Numbered from the stretch's first letter, positions 18,096-27,507 are shown. The stretch: DNA of 64,000 nucleotides from Cuniculiplasma sp052315415 (GCA_052315415.1 JBLSDH010000007.1:8760-72759); one strand, 5' to 3'. Notes: a model not told the origin generated them from the sequence alone. Numbers and translations: made by a program.

Positions 18096-18617
18096 ATGGA
18101 TCGGGATCTTTTTTTCCCAGTCACCATAGGTGTTATTGATGGTATAATTTCAGCAATAATGATTTCAGCAAACGCATTGATATCACGATCAAAACTAACC
18201 CTTCTGGTTGCCCTTGACATAAGTATTGGTTCATCTTTTGTAAGTGCACTAAGTTATCTTATTGCTGAGTACGGTAAGTTGAGAAGTGATGCACACAGGG
18301 TTGAGATAGCATTGAGGCCAGGAAATAAAGACAGGCAGAGAAAACATCTTTTCCGATCAATACTCCTCGAGGCATTATATGGAGGGGGACTTTCACTGTT
18401 AATGGGATTTCTTGGAGCCTCATCCACTCTTATACCATACTCCCTTGGGCTTATTTCACCACTTTATTCAATAATAATTTCCTATGCAATCCTGGGTTTG
18501 GTTGGAGCGCTGATTGGAAAGGTATCAGGTGGAAGCGCACTGGCATGGTCAATGGCACTTGTTATATCAGGAATATTAATTACCATACTGGGAAATTACA
18601 TCAGGATAGTTGGTTAA
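18096..18617 (+). CDS. Integral membrane protein, VIT1/CCC1-like (tentative)
   Basis: 173 aa with about five hydrophobic segments: two before a charged central loop (KLRSDAHRVEIALRPGNKDRQRKHLF) and three after. The opening IGVIDGIISAIMISANALI and the following SALSYLIAEYGKL resemble the first helices of VIT1/CCC1 iron/manganese transporters, hence the tentative call. The neighbouring DUF211 gene ends 3 nt upstream. Next gene overlaps or abuts the stop. A different small transporter family is possible. Confidence 0.55.
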   Translation: MDRDLFFPVTIGVIDGIISAIMISANALISRSKLTLLVALDISIGSSFVSALSYLIAEYGKLRSDAHRVEIALRPGNKDRQRKHLFRSILLEALYGGGLSLLMGFLGASSTLIPYSLGLISPLYSIIISYAILGLVGALIGKVSGGSALAWSMALVISGILITILGNYIRIVG

Positions 18618-18618
18618 A

Positions 18619-20058
18619 ATGGAAAACAGCCAGAAATTGCTGTATTCGATTTCAGCAGGAATTCTTTATCTTTTTAGTATAATATTTACGGTTGAATCTG
18701 GAATCATTGTGGCGTTCAACTATACTCAGTATATAATTGAACTTGCATCACTCATATTCATCATCACAATTGTATCATCATTTCTTTATTTTAAAAATAT
18801 GGATATGGCAAATTATTTTATGGGAGCATTTGCTGCGGCAGTGCTTCTCACCCTGTTGCTTGATTTCACAATTCCCATTGACCTCATACTGCAGGGCCTG
18901 TCAATTGCAATATCAATAAGGATAATGCTTTCAGGGAAAAGGTCATATGTTCCATACTATATTTCCTACTTTTTTTACATATTTTTAATGGCAATTCTGG
19001 CCACACTTGTGAGGTACGTTTCTTTTCAAAATCTAAGAAATATATATGTTCTGCCAATTAGTGCAGATATAAATTCTGCAGGAATACCATTGCTGTTCGC
19101 AAATGGAATATCAATAGCAGGTGAAAGATATTTTGTTATTACATTTAGTTATCCCTTTTTCATACTTATAATGCTTCTTGGCTTCTTTCTCATTGAAAAT
19201 ATAAGGATGATAATTCAAATTGCCAGTGGAGGGAGCAATGTCGCTGACAAATTTACAGCACTTTCACTCTCATTCACTGTGTTAAGCTGTCAGTGTGAAA
19301 CAACAACCTCACTTATCCCTGTTATTGGTTCAGAAATCATAGGTCTCATTTCCCTTCCTGTAATTACGGAGAGTCTTTTGCTCTCAATTCTCACATTTGT
19401 GGACATAAAATTAGGTATGATGGGAAAATATCCACATTTCTTTTCCTATTTATGGGTAAGAAAGCCAAAAAGACTTTCATACATCTTACTTGTATCAGGG
19501 CTCCTCATAGTTTCACCACTCCTTGTAACCATTGGGGTTTATGTGAATCTTCAGTCAAACCTCCTATTCTACTTTTCAACAAACGTTGGACTCTTTATAG
19601 TGGCTTTAGTATCCCTGCTAATAATATTTCAGTTCTTTTCATTAAATTTTAAAATTGATAATATTACACTGATTTTACTTGGTGGGATTTCAGGTGCTTT
19701 GATGATCATATGGTACCTTCCACAGTTACTCTCTATTGCAGTTGTTTCAGGACTCATTTTTTCCATCATGGGAATCATTTCATTTGCTTCAGGGTCAATT
19801 ATAGCAATTGTAATAACATCTCTGAAAACCAGGGAAAAAATAGTATTTTATGAATATTTGGCGGGAATGTTTCCCCTTATATTCCTCATTTTTCTCTACA
19901 TCTCTGCAGTTATACAGGTGCAGGTATGGACTCAGTTTGATCTTCTCCAGCAGATATATTTTTCAGTGATACTTTTGCTGGTGTCACTACCGGTTATGTG
20001 GTATTTTACAAACACATCGATTTATTCATATTTCAGAAGGGTTCCAGACATTCAATAG
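18619..20058 (+). CDS. Polytopic membrane protein, unknown
   Basis: About 479 aa and roughly 13 hydrophobic segments, with few charged loops. The only polar feature of note is SCQCETTTSLIPVIGSEIIG around residue 230, a Cys-x-Cys-Glu in or near a membrane segment that could bind a metal or be redox active; this is inference. I do not recognise the family. The longest frame starts with TTG at 18610; ATG 18619, just after the upstream stop at 18617, is more likely. Confidence 0.6.
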   Translation: MENSQKLLYSISAGILYLFSIIFTVESGIIVAFNYTQYIIELASLIFIITIVSSFLYFKNMDMANYFMGAFAAAVLLTLLLDFTIPIDLILQGLSIAISIRIMLSGKRSYVPYYISYFFYIFLMAILATLVRYVSFQNLRNIYVLPISADINSAGIPLLFANGISIAGERYFVITFSYPFFILIMLLGFFLIENIRMIIQIASGGSNVADKFTALSLSFTVLSCQCETTTSLIPVIGSEIIGLISLPVITESLLLSILTFVDIKLGMMGKYPHFFSYLWVRKPKRLSYILLVSGLLIVSPLLVTIGVYVNLQSNLLFYFSTNVGLFIVALVSLLIIFQFFSLNFKIDNITLILLGGISGALMIIWYLPQLLSIAVVSGLIFSIMGIISFASGSIIAIVITSLKTREKIVFYEYLAGMFPLIFLIFLYISAVIQVQVWTQFDLLQQIYFSVILLLVSLPVMWYFTNTSIYSYFRRVPDIQ

Positions 20059-20132
20059 GAGAAGGTAATTTTCCCTCACAAATTATATTTATATGATATA
20101 ATACAACAGATGATGTCTTTCACTGTGAAATA

Positions 20133-20145
20133 TATTTATATAAAA
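20133..20145 (+). promoter_or_regulatory. TATA box of the carotenoid gene
   Basis: TATTTATATAAAA is centred about 24 nt before the ATG at 20163, with no ribosome site between, so the transcript is probably leaderless. A second TATA-like run lies at about 20084-20101. Confidence 0.55.
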
Positions 20146-20162
20146 TTAATCATATCATTTAA

Positions 20163-20903
20163 ATGAAGAGACAGGACATAGCCTGGTATATTTCTTTTGC
20201 ATATATTGTGTATCTTTTTATTGGACAGATACCTGAGTTGAAAAGCAGTTTTATTTTCAATACATTTTTAACATCTCTTCTACTCATTGTAGTATATGGA
20301 ATTTCATCAGTGCTCATAATTGGTTCAAAAAAATCATTATTATTTTTCATTTCCGCTGCTTTAATAGGTTCTGTTTTTGAATTACTTAGCATTCATACAG
20401 GTATACCATTTGGAAAGTATGTTTATACGTATGAGCTTGGTCCCAGAATTGAAGGAATTCCAGTATTCATACCATTTTTATGGGCATCACTGGGCTTTTT
20501 TTCCTATAGAGCGGGAGGAAAGATTCTCATGCCTTTTTTGATGGTAGCCCTTGATCTCTCAGTTGATCCAAGATACTCTGGCCACCTATGGATCTGGATT
20601 TCAAAAACCCAGTATTATGGAGATCCATGGACAAACTTCCTTGGATGGTTCATTACATCTGCTGTCATAATAATGGTATATCACTTAATGGTGAAAAATT
20701 CATGGCACTGGGATTCAAGGGCTCTGATTTTCTACACCCTTTTTGGAATTGATAACTGCATTTCTGATTTATATGATGGTCTCAGGGTACCAGCAATGAT
20801 CTCATTGATAATATTTATTGCCATATTCCTCTTATTCATCATGAAATACACACTTGAGAAAAACAAACCCAGGGAAAGTGCAACTTTTAATTTTCATACA
20901 TAA
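20163..20903 (+). CDS. Carotenoid biosynthesis protein, DUF422/CruF type
   Basis: 246 aa, about seven transmembrane helices. The family signature is seen in the middle: GIPFGKYVYTYELGPRIEGIPVFIPFLWASLGF, followed by DLSVDPRYSGHLWIW and YYGDPWTNFLGWF. Members include the haloarchaeal bisanhydrobacterioruberin hydratase CruF. No phytoene synthase or desaturase is next to it, so the exact carotenoid step here is unknown. Leaderless start. Confidence 0.8.
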   Translation: MKRQDIAWYISFAYIVYLFIGQIPELKSSFIFNTFLTSLLLIVVYGISSVLIIGSKKSLLFFISAALIGSVFELLSIHTGIPFGKYVYTYELGPRIEGIPVFIPFLWASLGFFSYRAGGKILMPFLMVALDLSVDPRYSGHLWIWISKTQYYGDPWTNFLGWFITSAVIIMVYHLMVKNSWHWDSRALIFYTLFGIDNCISDLYDGLRVPAMISLIIFIAIFLLFIMKYTLEKNKPRESATFNFHT

Positions 20904-20918
20904 AAATTATTAAATATA

Positions 20919-20933
20919 TTAGTATGATACTAA
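20919..20933. promoter_or_regulatory. Perfect palindrome between TATA box and permease start
   Basis: TTAGTATGATACTAA is a 7+1+7 perfect inverted repeat directly downstream of the TATA-like ATTATTAAATATA (about 20906-20918) and ending 6 nt before the permease ATG. A repressor bound here would block the start site, so it is a good operator candidate. Confidence 0.55.
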
Positions 20934-20939
20934 CATTAT

Positions 20940-22520
20940 ATGATCAAGACTAACTCCGAACTTCTATCAAACAAATATGAAAACAGGTTAAAAAAAGGAG
21001 AAGTTGGGGTTTGGGGTGCAATAGCAGAAGAAATATCCGCAATGGCTCCTGCATGTGATTCCGTTGCTTTTGTGGTATCCTCTGCATCCTTTGCACTCAT
21101 ACTGACACCACTTGCTTTCATAATTGCCACACTAACCATGTTTCTTGAGGTCAACACTCTATATCACCTTTCAAAGAGGCATGCAAGTGCGGGAGGTTAC
21201 TATGGATACATCGCAAACGCATTCGGTCCTGTTCCTGCAGTTACGGCAGGTTTGATGTATCCTATGTATCAGATAGTCAGTACCGCAGCCATTCCAGTGT
21301 TTGTTGCAGGTGTATTTTTGCCTGGAATCGTTTCATATTTCCTTGGTATAGGAATGCCTGCATGGATATGGATACCTTTCATACTTGCATTCATCATTGT
21401 TCCAATAAGCATAGCAATAGTTGGAATTAGGCCTCAAATGAAGTACATTAAATACGCCTCATTCTTTGAACTCATCTTCCTTGCTGTAATTTCAGGAATC
21501 GAAATTATCAAGGCTCCTGACAACACCGCAAATGTTTTCAACCCATTTGCTTGGCCACAGTTCAATTCCATGTTCTCATCAAACGGTGGTGTTTTTGCGG
21601 GTCTTGGATTAGGAATGGTCTTTGGACTTACCAGTTTCATCGGATATGGCGGGTCTGCACCATTGGGGGAGGAGGTTAACAATCCAAATGCAATAACCAG
21701 ATCCCTTACGGTTGGATTATTGCTTGTTGGTTTAGTTCTCACAGAGGTTGCATATGCACAGATCGTGGGATGGGGAACAACTGTACCTCTAATGGACAGT
21801 TTTCTACAGCAGTCCATACCGGGTGTTCTCGTGGCAGTAACTTACACAGGAATTCTTGGTGGAATAATGTTCACACTGGTTGCATTCAATTCTGCCTTCT
21901 CGGACTCTGTTGCAATGCAGGCAAACGCAGGCAGGGTCTATTTTGCAATGGGAAGGGACGGAATAATACCAAAATTTTTCTCAAAGATTCACAGTAAGTA
22001 TGTGACTCCATCAAATGCCCTGGCCTTTGTGGCAGTTATGTCTTCCACAGCTGCCCTGGTGGCAACATTTGGGATCACAGCAGGACTTGGTATTCCATTG
22101 GGTACAATCATAACGGGAAGTGCCGGCAATCCTCAGGTGGTTACAGCTCTGCAGGACAGTTTCAATTTTCTCACAACAATGGCACTTGGGGGTTTGATCA
22201 TCACACACTTGCTTTTGAACACTAGCGTAATCACCCTATTTTCCAGACTGAAGGAAAAGCATACAGGAAGACTTGATTTTCTTAAACATGTCATATCACA
22301 CTATGGATTTCCTGTTATTGCAACAATTATTTTTGCATTCGTACTTTATGAAAGTGTCAATTCATTTGTATATCCAATAGGTGAGGCAACCATCTCCGTT
22401 TTCCTCTATACACTTTTCTGCTACATTTATGCTGTGAGAATGAAAAGACTGAAGCCAGATGTGATGGAGAGGGCAGGGAAGAACGTTAACCTCATCGATG
22501 AAGAACATGGGAAAGCATGA
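20940..22520 (+). CDS. APC-superfamily amino acid permease
   Basis: 526 aa, 12-14 hydrophobic segments. The N-terminal GVWGAIAEEISAMAPACDSVAF, RHASAGGYYGYIANAFGP and FIGYGGSAPLGEEVNNPNAITRSL segments match the conserved first, third and sixth-helix regions of APC transporters. It should import amino acids or related amines by secondary transport; the substrate is unknown. The stop overlaps the start of an ABC ATPase gene by 4 nt, which suggests co-expression with two ATP-binding proteins. Confidence 0.85.
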   Translation: MIKTNSELLSNKYENRLKKGEVGVWGAIAEEISAMAPACDSVAFVVSSASFALILTPLAFIIATLTMFLEVNTLYHLSKRHASAGGYYGYIANAFGPVPAVTAGLMYPMYQIVSTAAIPVFVAGVFLPGIVSYFLGIGMPAWIWIPFILAFIIVPISIAIVGIRPQMKYIKYASFFELIFLAVISGIEIIKAPDNTANVFNPFAWPQFNSMFSSNGGVFAGLGLGMVFGLTSFIGYGGSAPLGEEVNNPNAITRSLTVGLLLVGLVLTEVAYAQIVGWGTTVPLMDSFLQQSIPGVLVAVTYTGILGGIMFTLVAFNSAFSDSVAMQANAGRVYFAMGRDGIIPKFFSKIHSKYVTPSNALAFVAVMSSTAALVATFGITAGLGIPLGTIITGSAGNPQVVTALQDSFNFLTTMALGGLIITHLLLNTSVITLFSRLKEKHTGRLDFLKHVISHYGFPVIATIIFAFVLYESVNSFVYPIGEATISVFLYTLFCYIYAVRMKRLKPDVMERAGKNVNLIDEEHGKA

Positions 22521-23440
22521 TGCAAAGGGAAAATGAAAGGGACACACTTCACATCAGTAAACTTTTCTCCGGATACAGAAATGGAAAAGAATATATAGAG
22601 ATTCTAAAGAATGTTGAAATAAATGCAAAACGGGGGGAAATAATTGGAATCACAGGAAGATCGGGTTCAGGAAAAACAACCCTCCTGAGGGTAATTATGG
22701 GTGAACTTTACAGAAGTGATGGGGATATACTGTTTGATGGTGAAAGCATATTCTCAAAAGACAACTATTTCGAATTCAGAAAAAAAAGAATTCTTGTTAG
22801 ACAGGAATCATTTGACATGTTAAGACCAAGATACTCCATAGACTTTCAGATAAGAAAGATGTTCAAAAATGGAGAATATCCTCTTGAAAAATTGAAAGAA
22901 ATATTTCAGTCTCTTAATATTGATGAGGATGTGCTTCATATGCTTCCAGTTCAGCTAAGTGATGGTAACAAGCAGAGGGTGCTTATTGCCATGGCTTTGC
23001 TGGCAGACCCAGAAATACTTCTGATGGATGAGCCAACTTCAGGACTGGATGCCATGGCCATAATAGGTTTATTGAAACTGCTAAAGGAAAGAAGAAATGG
23101 CAGATTCACCATAATGATTAGCAATGACATAATTCCATTATTTCAGATTTGTGACCGCATATACATAATGGAGAATGGGAGGGTAATTGAGGATGGCCCA
23201 TGGGATCGCATACTTGAAAAACCTGCACACCCTCTCACTGCTGAAATAATAACTCACATACCTGTCTACGAAAACAGGAATAATAAACTTCATTATGAAA
23301 GGAGGGAGGGTTCATATCCATGCATTTATGGAAATATGTGCACTCATATGGGTGATGAATGCATGGGGAATATTGAATATAAAAGGGAGGGGGAACATGG
23401 ATACCTGTGTAACAGGTATCCGGATTGGTATGGAGATTGA
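22517..23440 (+). CDS. ABC transporter ATP-binding protein, oligopeptide/nickel type, atypical signature
   Basis: 307 aa. Walker A GRSGSGKTTLL, Q-loop VRQESF, Walker B ILLMDEPTSGLD. The ABC signature is degenerate: LSDGNKQR instead of LSGGQ/MxQR. The C-terminus has the Cys-rich extension of DppD/OppD-like ATPases (CIYGNMCTHMGDECMG...YLCNRYP). It overlaps the permease by 4 nt and the next ATPase by 11 nt. No membrane subunit or solute-binding protein of an ABC importer is nearby; the adjacent permease is APC-type. Confidence 0.82.
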   Translation: MMQRENERDTLHISKLFSGYRNGKEYIEILKNVEINAKRGEIIGITGRSGSGKTTLLRVIMGELYRSDGDILFDGESIFSKDNYFEFRKKRILVRQESFDMLRPRYSIDFQIRKMFKNGEYPLEKLKEIFQSLNIDEDVLHMLPVQLSDGNKQRVLIAMALLADPEILLMDEPTSGLDAMAIIGLLKLLKERRNGRFTIMISNDIIPLFQICDRIYIMENGRVIEDGPWDRILEKPAHPLTAEIITHIPVYENRNNKLHYERREGSYPCIYGNMCTHMGDECMGNIEYKREGEHGYLCNRYPDWYGD

Positions 23441-24170
23441 ACTGAGAGACATCATTAAGTTTCACTTTAAGAATAATGGCATTTTCAAAAATCAGAGGAC
23501 AGCAATTATCAAGGGAATTAACATGAAATTTAGGAAGGGTTTAATTTACGGAATATTTGGGGATTCAGGGGCAGGTAAGACAACACTTGGGCACATAATT
23601 TCTGGTTATGATAAGGATTTTGATGGAAAAATACTCCTTGACGGAAATACCATAGATCCTGTAAAATATTTCAGGATAGTGTTTCAGGACCCTTATACTT
23701 CATTAAATCCCTCAAAGGATGTCAACTGGCATGTTCATATGACTGCAACCCTTAATGGAATTGAGGAGGACCATGTCTGGCACTATCTGGAAAGAGTTGG
23801 AATCAATAGAAATAGTTATGGGCAGAGAAAGGTGAGCACACTTTCAGGAGGAGAGATGCAGAGGATTACTTTCTCCATAGGTGTTTCCCAGAATTCACAA
23901 TGCATTGTTTATGATGAACCATTCTCATATCTTGATACCCTGAACATATTTGCAGCACTTGAAATAATAAGGGAGAGAAAGGATCAAATTATAACTATTT
24001 ATCTGGACAATGATCTTAACAGATGCAGCTTTGTTTCAGATTACATATTTATAATGAGGGATGGAAGGATTGTTGAAGAGGGGAGTACAGAGAAAATTTT
24101 GTATCATCCGGAAGAACAGTACACAAAAATGATCCTTGAAAAAAGTCCCAACATAAAAAAAAGAATATAA
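23430..24170 (+). CDS. ABC transporter ATP-binding protein, DppF/OppF type
   Basis: About 246 aa from ATG 23430; the frame extends upstream to 23295, but that part only mirrors the preceding gene in another frame. Walker A GDSGAGKTTLG, Q-loop VFQDPYTSLNPS (typical of oligopeptide/nickel ATPases), intact signature LSGGEMQR and a Walker B variant CIVYDEPFSYLD. It pairs with the upstream ATPase, whose own signature is weak. Such pairs energise dipeptide/oligopeptide importers; the permeases must be elsewhere or the pair has another role. Confidence 0.83.
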   Translation: MEIELRDIIKFHFKNNGIFKNQRTAIIKGINMKFRKGLIYGIFGDSGAGKTTLGHIISGYDKDFDGKILLDGNTIDPVKYFRIVFQDPYTSLNPSKDVNWHVHMTATLNGIEEDHVWHYLERVGINRNSYGQRKVSTLSGGEMQRITFSIGVSQNSQCIVYDEPFSYLDTLNIFAALEIIRERKDQIITIYLDNDLNRCSFVSDYIFIMRDGRIVEEGSTEKILYHPEEQYTKMILEKSPNIKKRI

Positions 24171-24240
24171 TAAAAAAACATATATTGTAAAATAATATAA
24201 TTTAATAACCAATATATACATAAAAGCATTTACGCACCAA

Positions 24241-24624
24241 ATGGGAAATCAGGAGGACAATTTCTGGTATATTATCCTGTATCTGGTACCACTTGTAGGG
24301 GCAATAGCATACATTATATTGGAGAAAAGTCAGAGTGAGGGTAAAAAATTTCATGTTTACCAGTCATCAGTTGAGGGTGTATTCCTCATCATCATTTACA
24401 TAATTGGAAGAATCATCTCTTCAATTATCATTGGAACTTCTGTAGGAGTGCAATCATTCTCACAGATGCAACTGATGGTTTCAGAGGTTACCCTGGTTTC
24501 AATTCTTCTGGGTCTTATTTCACTATCTGTCTGGTTGTATGGTCTGTATGTTGGTTACAACGCAATGCAGGGAAAGGATATGCGTATGATATTTTTTGCA
24601 AATATAGTGGATAAAATTTCTTAA
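24241..24624 (+). CDS. DUF4870-like small membrane protein
   Basis: 127 aa with three to four helices; the pattern YLVPLVGAIAYIILEK...KFHVYQSSVEGVFLIIIYIIG...GLISLSVWLYGLYVGYNAMQGKDMR is that of DUF4870 proteins (the KFHxxQ motif and terminal YxAxxGK). Function unknown. TATA-like ATATATACATAAAAG lies about 24 nt before the ATG, so the mRNA is probably leaderless. Confidence 0.7.
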   Translation: MGNQEDNFWYIILYLVPLVGAIAYIILEKSQSEGKKFHVYQSSVEGVFLIIIYIIGRIISSIIIGTSVGVQSFSQMQLMVSEVTLVSILLGLISLSVWLYGLYVGYNAMQGKDMRMIFFANIVDKIS

Positions 24625-24704
24625 AAATTTAATAAAATTTAAGGTCAGAAATGATAAAAATTTTACAATGAAAAGTATTTATTTAAATTGACATTAAACT
24701 TATT

Positions 24705-25772
24705 GTGAAAGGAATCATTCTCCACGGAGGCTCAGGGACAAGATTAAGACCTCTGACTTACACTGACGTGAAACAGCTCCTCCCCGTTGGAGGAATGCCC
24801 ATTAGTCAGTACGGTTTTGAGGATATGGTAAAAAATGGCATTACTGAAATAAACATAGTTGTTGGACATGTGGGTGCTGAGGATGTGAAAAATCATTATG
24901 GGGATGGTTCCAGATGGGGAGTCAATGTATCATATACATATCAGGAGAGGCCACTTGGCATTGCACACGCCATCTGGCTATGCAAGAATTTTGTAGGCAA
25001 TGATGATTTCATAGTTTTTCTTGGTGACAACTATCTGAATAATGGTTTAGGGGAACTTTTGGATACATATGAAGGCGGTGATTATGATGCTGCAATTGGT
25101 CTTACAAAGGTTAAAAATCCAGAAAGGTTTGGTGTTGCAAAAATAGAGGGGGAAAGAATTGTTTCCCTTGTGGAAAAGCCAAAAACATTTGTTTCTGATC
25201 TGGCAATTGTGGGTGCATACATCTTAAACAAAGAAATTTTCCAATATATAGAAATGTTAAAGCCTTCATGGAGAAATGAATACGAGATAACAGAGGCATT
25301 TCAGAAAATGCTTGAGAATAATAAAAAAATCGGTTTCAGAATAATAGAGGGGTGGTTCAAGGACACAGGTACCGTGGAAGATTTTCTTGACTGTAACCGC
25401 TTGGTCCTTGAAAAGATAGGCAGGACCAATGAATTTCATGACGGTGGCCGGATCAATGGAAAAGTATTCATTGGAGAAGGTACAGTTCTGGATAAAACCA
25501 CTGAAATTCTGGGGCCATGTTATATTGGAAAAAACTGTAAAATAACGGATTCATATATAGGGCCATTCACCAGTATGGGGGATGGCTGTTCCATAAGCAA
25601 ATGCCATATAGAGGACTCCGTAATTATGAATGGGGTATCACTTGCAGGTTATGATGACATGCCTCCGATAAGGGGTAGTTTGATCGGGCCAAACTCGAAA
25701 ATAAACCACACAAAGGATGGCCGAAGACACCTGAAATTAATTCTTGGAAGGGATTCAGAGGTATGGCTGTAA
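24705..25772 (+). CDS. rmlA: Glucose-1-phosphate thymidylyltransferase, long (RmlA-like) form
   Basis: 355 aa. N-terminal nucleotidyltransferase domain: ILHGGSGTRLRPLTYTDVKQLLPVGGMPI, LGDNY metal site, VEKPK and the KDTGTVEDFL segment; the C-terminal third is a left-handed beta-helix with hexapeptide-like repeats (YIGKNCKITDSYIGPFTSMGDGC), as in the long archaeal/bacterial RmlA family (RfbA/Strs type). Makes dTDP-glucose. GTG start at 24705 with a TATA-like TATTTATTTAAA about 22-28 nt upstream. Overlaps rmlD by 10 nt. Confidence 0.88.
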   Translation: MKGIILHGGSGTRLRPLTYTDVKQLLPVGGMPISQYGFEDMVKNGITEINIVVGHVGAEDVKNHYGDGSRWGVNVSYTYQERPLGIAHAIWLCKNFVGNDDFIVFLGDNYLNNGLGELLDTYEGGDYDAAIGLTKVKNPERFGVAKIEGERIVSLVEKPKTFVSDLAIVGAYILNKEIFQYIEMLKPSWRNEYEITEAFQKMLENNKKIGFRIIEGWFKDTGTVEDFLDCNRLVLEKIGRTNEFHDGGRINGKVFIGEGTVLDKTTEILGPCYIGKNCKITDSYIGPFTSMGDGCSISKCHIEDSVIMNGVSLAGYDDMPPIRGSLIGPNSKINHTKDGRRHLKLILGRDSEVWL

Positions 25773-26590
25773 AATATATTATCTCTGGAGCCGGTGGGCA
25801 GACCGGTTCTTCCCTTCTTGAAATTCTTCAGGATAGCATTGGATTTGGACGGGGCTGTGCATTGAATTTTAATATAGAGGATAAAAATTCAATTGAAAAT
25901 TTATTTGAAAAATACAGGCCTGAATTTTTTATAAATCTGGCCGCTCTCACAGATGTGGAGAGGTGCGAAACCGATCCTGAATATGCAGAGAGGGTAAACG
26001 GTACTGCAGTGGAGCAAATCTCAAAACTCTGTGAAAAATATGGATCTGTACTAATACAGGTTTCCACAGATTATGTCTTCAATGGTGAGAAAGGCCTCTA
26101 CAAGGAAAGTGACAAACCTGATCCCATTAATGAATATGGAAGGTCTAAATTGATGGGAGAGACTGCTGCCCTTTCAATACAAGATTCCATTGTCATAAGG
26201 ACATCTGGTGTATTCGGAAAAAAGAGGAACTTTCCATCAATAGTGAAGGAAAAGGGGGAAAAGGGGGATGGAATAACTGTATTTCCAGGATACTATTCCC
26301 CAATTCATTGCAAAATGCTTTCTATGTCAATAAAAAAATTATGCGAAAAATATCCATGGAATTTAAGGATAATCCATATAGCAGGAGATAGGATAAGCAG
26401 GAAAGATTTTGCCAGACTTATTCTAAAATACAACAATATTAAGGATCCTGGAATAGAGGAAAAGGAATCAGGAACGATTATGAAGGCGAAAAGACCATAC
26501 GATTCTTCACTTTCAATAGATCTTGCAAAGAGCATTCTTGATTTTGATTTTCACTCCACCATTGTTAATATAGGGTGTGGTGTGAAATGA
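25763..26590 (+). CDS. rmlD: dTDP-4-dehydrorhamnose reductase-like SDR
   Basis: 275 aa extended short-chain dehydrogenase. GAGGQTGSSLLEIL binds NADPH, NLAALTDVERCETDPEYAERVNG and QVSTDYVFNGEKGLYKESDKPDPINEYGRSK carry the family's conserved catalytic Thr/Ser, Tyr and Lys (YGRSK). It would reduce the C4 keto group of a dTDP-sugar. Note that the 3,5-epimerase RmlC is absent from the cluster, so the product may not be L-rhamnose. Confidence 0.85.
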   Translation: MAVKYIISGAGGQTGSSLLEILQDSIGFGRGCALNFNIEDKNSIENLFEKYRPEFFINLAALTDVERCETDPEYAERVNGTAVEQISKLCEKYGSVLIQVSTDYVFNGEKGLYKESDKPDPINEYGRSKLMGETAALSIQDSIVIRTSGVFGKKRNFPSIVKEKGEKGDGITVFPGYYSPIHCKMLSMSIKKLCEKYPWNLRIIHIAGDRISRKDFARLILKYNNIKDPGIEEKESGTIMKAKRPYDSSLSIDLAKSILDFDFHSTIVNIGCGVK

Positions 26591-27507
26591 TAGTTACTGG
26601 TGGGGCAGGTTTCATAGGTTCATCTTTCATAAGACTTCTTGAAAATCCTGTTGTATTTGATAAATTCACATATGCGGGTAGAACTGAAAATTTAAAGGAA
26701 GTTAAGTGCAGGGTAATCAGGGGAGATATCTGCTCAATGGAAGATCTTGAGAAATGTCCTCAAGACAACATAATTGTGAATTTTGCAGCAGAGACCCATG
26801 TGGACAGATCCATAAACAATCCATATGAGTTCATGAGAACAAATGTGATGGGTGTTTTCAACATACTGGAATATGTAAGAAAGCATGATTTGAAACTTTT
26901 TCATATATCTACAGATGAAGTTTACGGAGAAAAGGAGGCCGACGAGAACGGATCTCTGGAGCCATCCTCTCCATATTCTGCATCCAAGGCATCAGGGGAC
27001 CTTTTTATAAAATCCTATGCAAAGACATACGGGTTAAAATATGCAATTATAAGGCCTGGTAATGCATATGGGCCAAGGCAGTACCCTGAAAAGCTGATTC
27101 CAAAGACAATAATCAGATCAATACTTGGAATGGATGTACCTATTTACGGTGAGGGAAATCAGAGGAGAAAGTGGATATTCGTGGATGATCTTTGCCAGGC
27201 AATTCTTCACATTGTGATGGATAATCATTCATACGGTGTATACAATATACCAGGTGAGAAGGAATATTCAAACAACGAAATAATAAAAATGATTAGTTCA
27301 CACATACCAGTAAAGATAAACCACGTGGGTGATCGACCAGGCCACGATGCTGCATACCCCATGATAAACAGTAGAATAAATGTTAGATACACCCCATTGG
27401 AGAAGGGGATTGAGATAACAGTAAAATGGTATATGGAAAACAGATGGTGGTGGGAGGATCTCATAAATGATCAATATTTTCAGTACAGTGGAAGGAAAAC
27501 AAATTGA
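26587..27507 (+). CDS. rmlB: dTDP-glucose 4,6-dehydratase
   Basis: 307 aa from ATG 26587, which overlaps the rmlD stop as ATGA; the longer frame (26575) has an implausible extra four residues. TGGAGFIGSSF binds NAD+, NFAAETHVDRSI and STDEVYGE (with catalytic Asp-Glu), YSASKASGD (Tyr-x3-Lys) and NAYGPRQYPEKLIP are the RmlB signature. Converts dTDP-glucose to the 4-keto-6-deoxy sugar used for surface glycans or glycoproteins. Confidence 0.92.
   Translation: MIVTGGAGFIGSSFIRLLENPVVFDKFTYAGRTENLKEVKCRVIRGDICSMEDLEKCPQDNIIVNFAAETHVDRSINNPYEFMRTNVMGVFNILEYVRKHDLKLFHISTDEVYGEKEADENGSLEPSSPYSASKASGDLFIKSYAKTYGLKYAIIRPGNAYGPRQYPEKLIPKTIIRSILGMDVPIYGEGNQRRKWIFVDDLCQAILHIVMDNHSYGVYNIPGEKEYSNNEIIKMISSHIPVKINHVGDRPGHDAAYPMINSRINVRYTPLEKGIEITVKWYMENRWWWEDLINDQYFQYSGRKTN

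Noticed and set aside
18096..18617. Firm VIT1/CCC1 annotation
   Set aside because: Only the first two helices look similar; metal ligands of the family could not be located, so it is listed as tentative.
23295..23429. Upstream extension of the second ABC ATPase
   Set aside because: The extra 45 residues are out-of-frame translation of the preceding ATPase C-terminus and show no family similarity.
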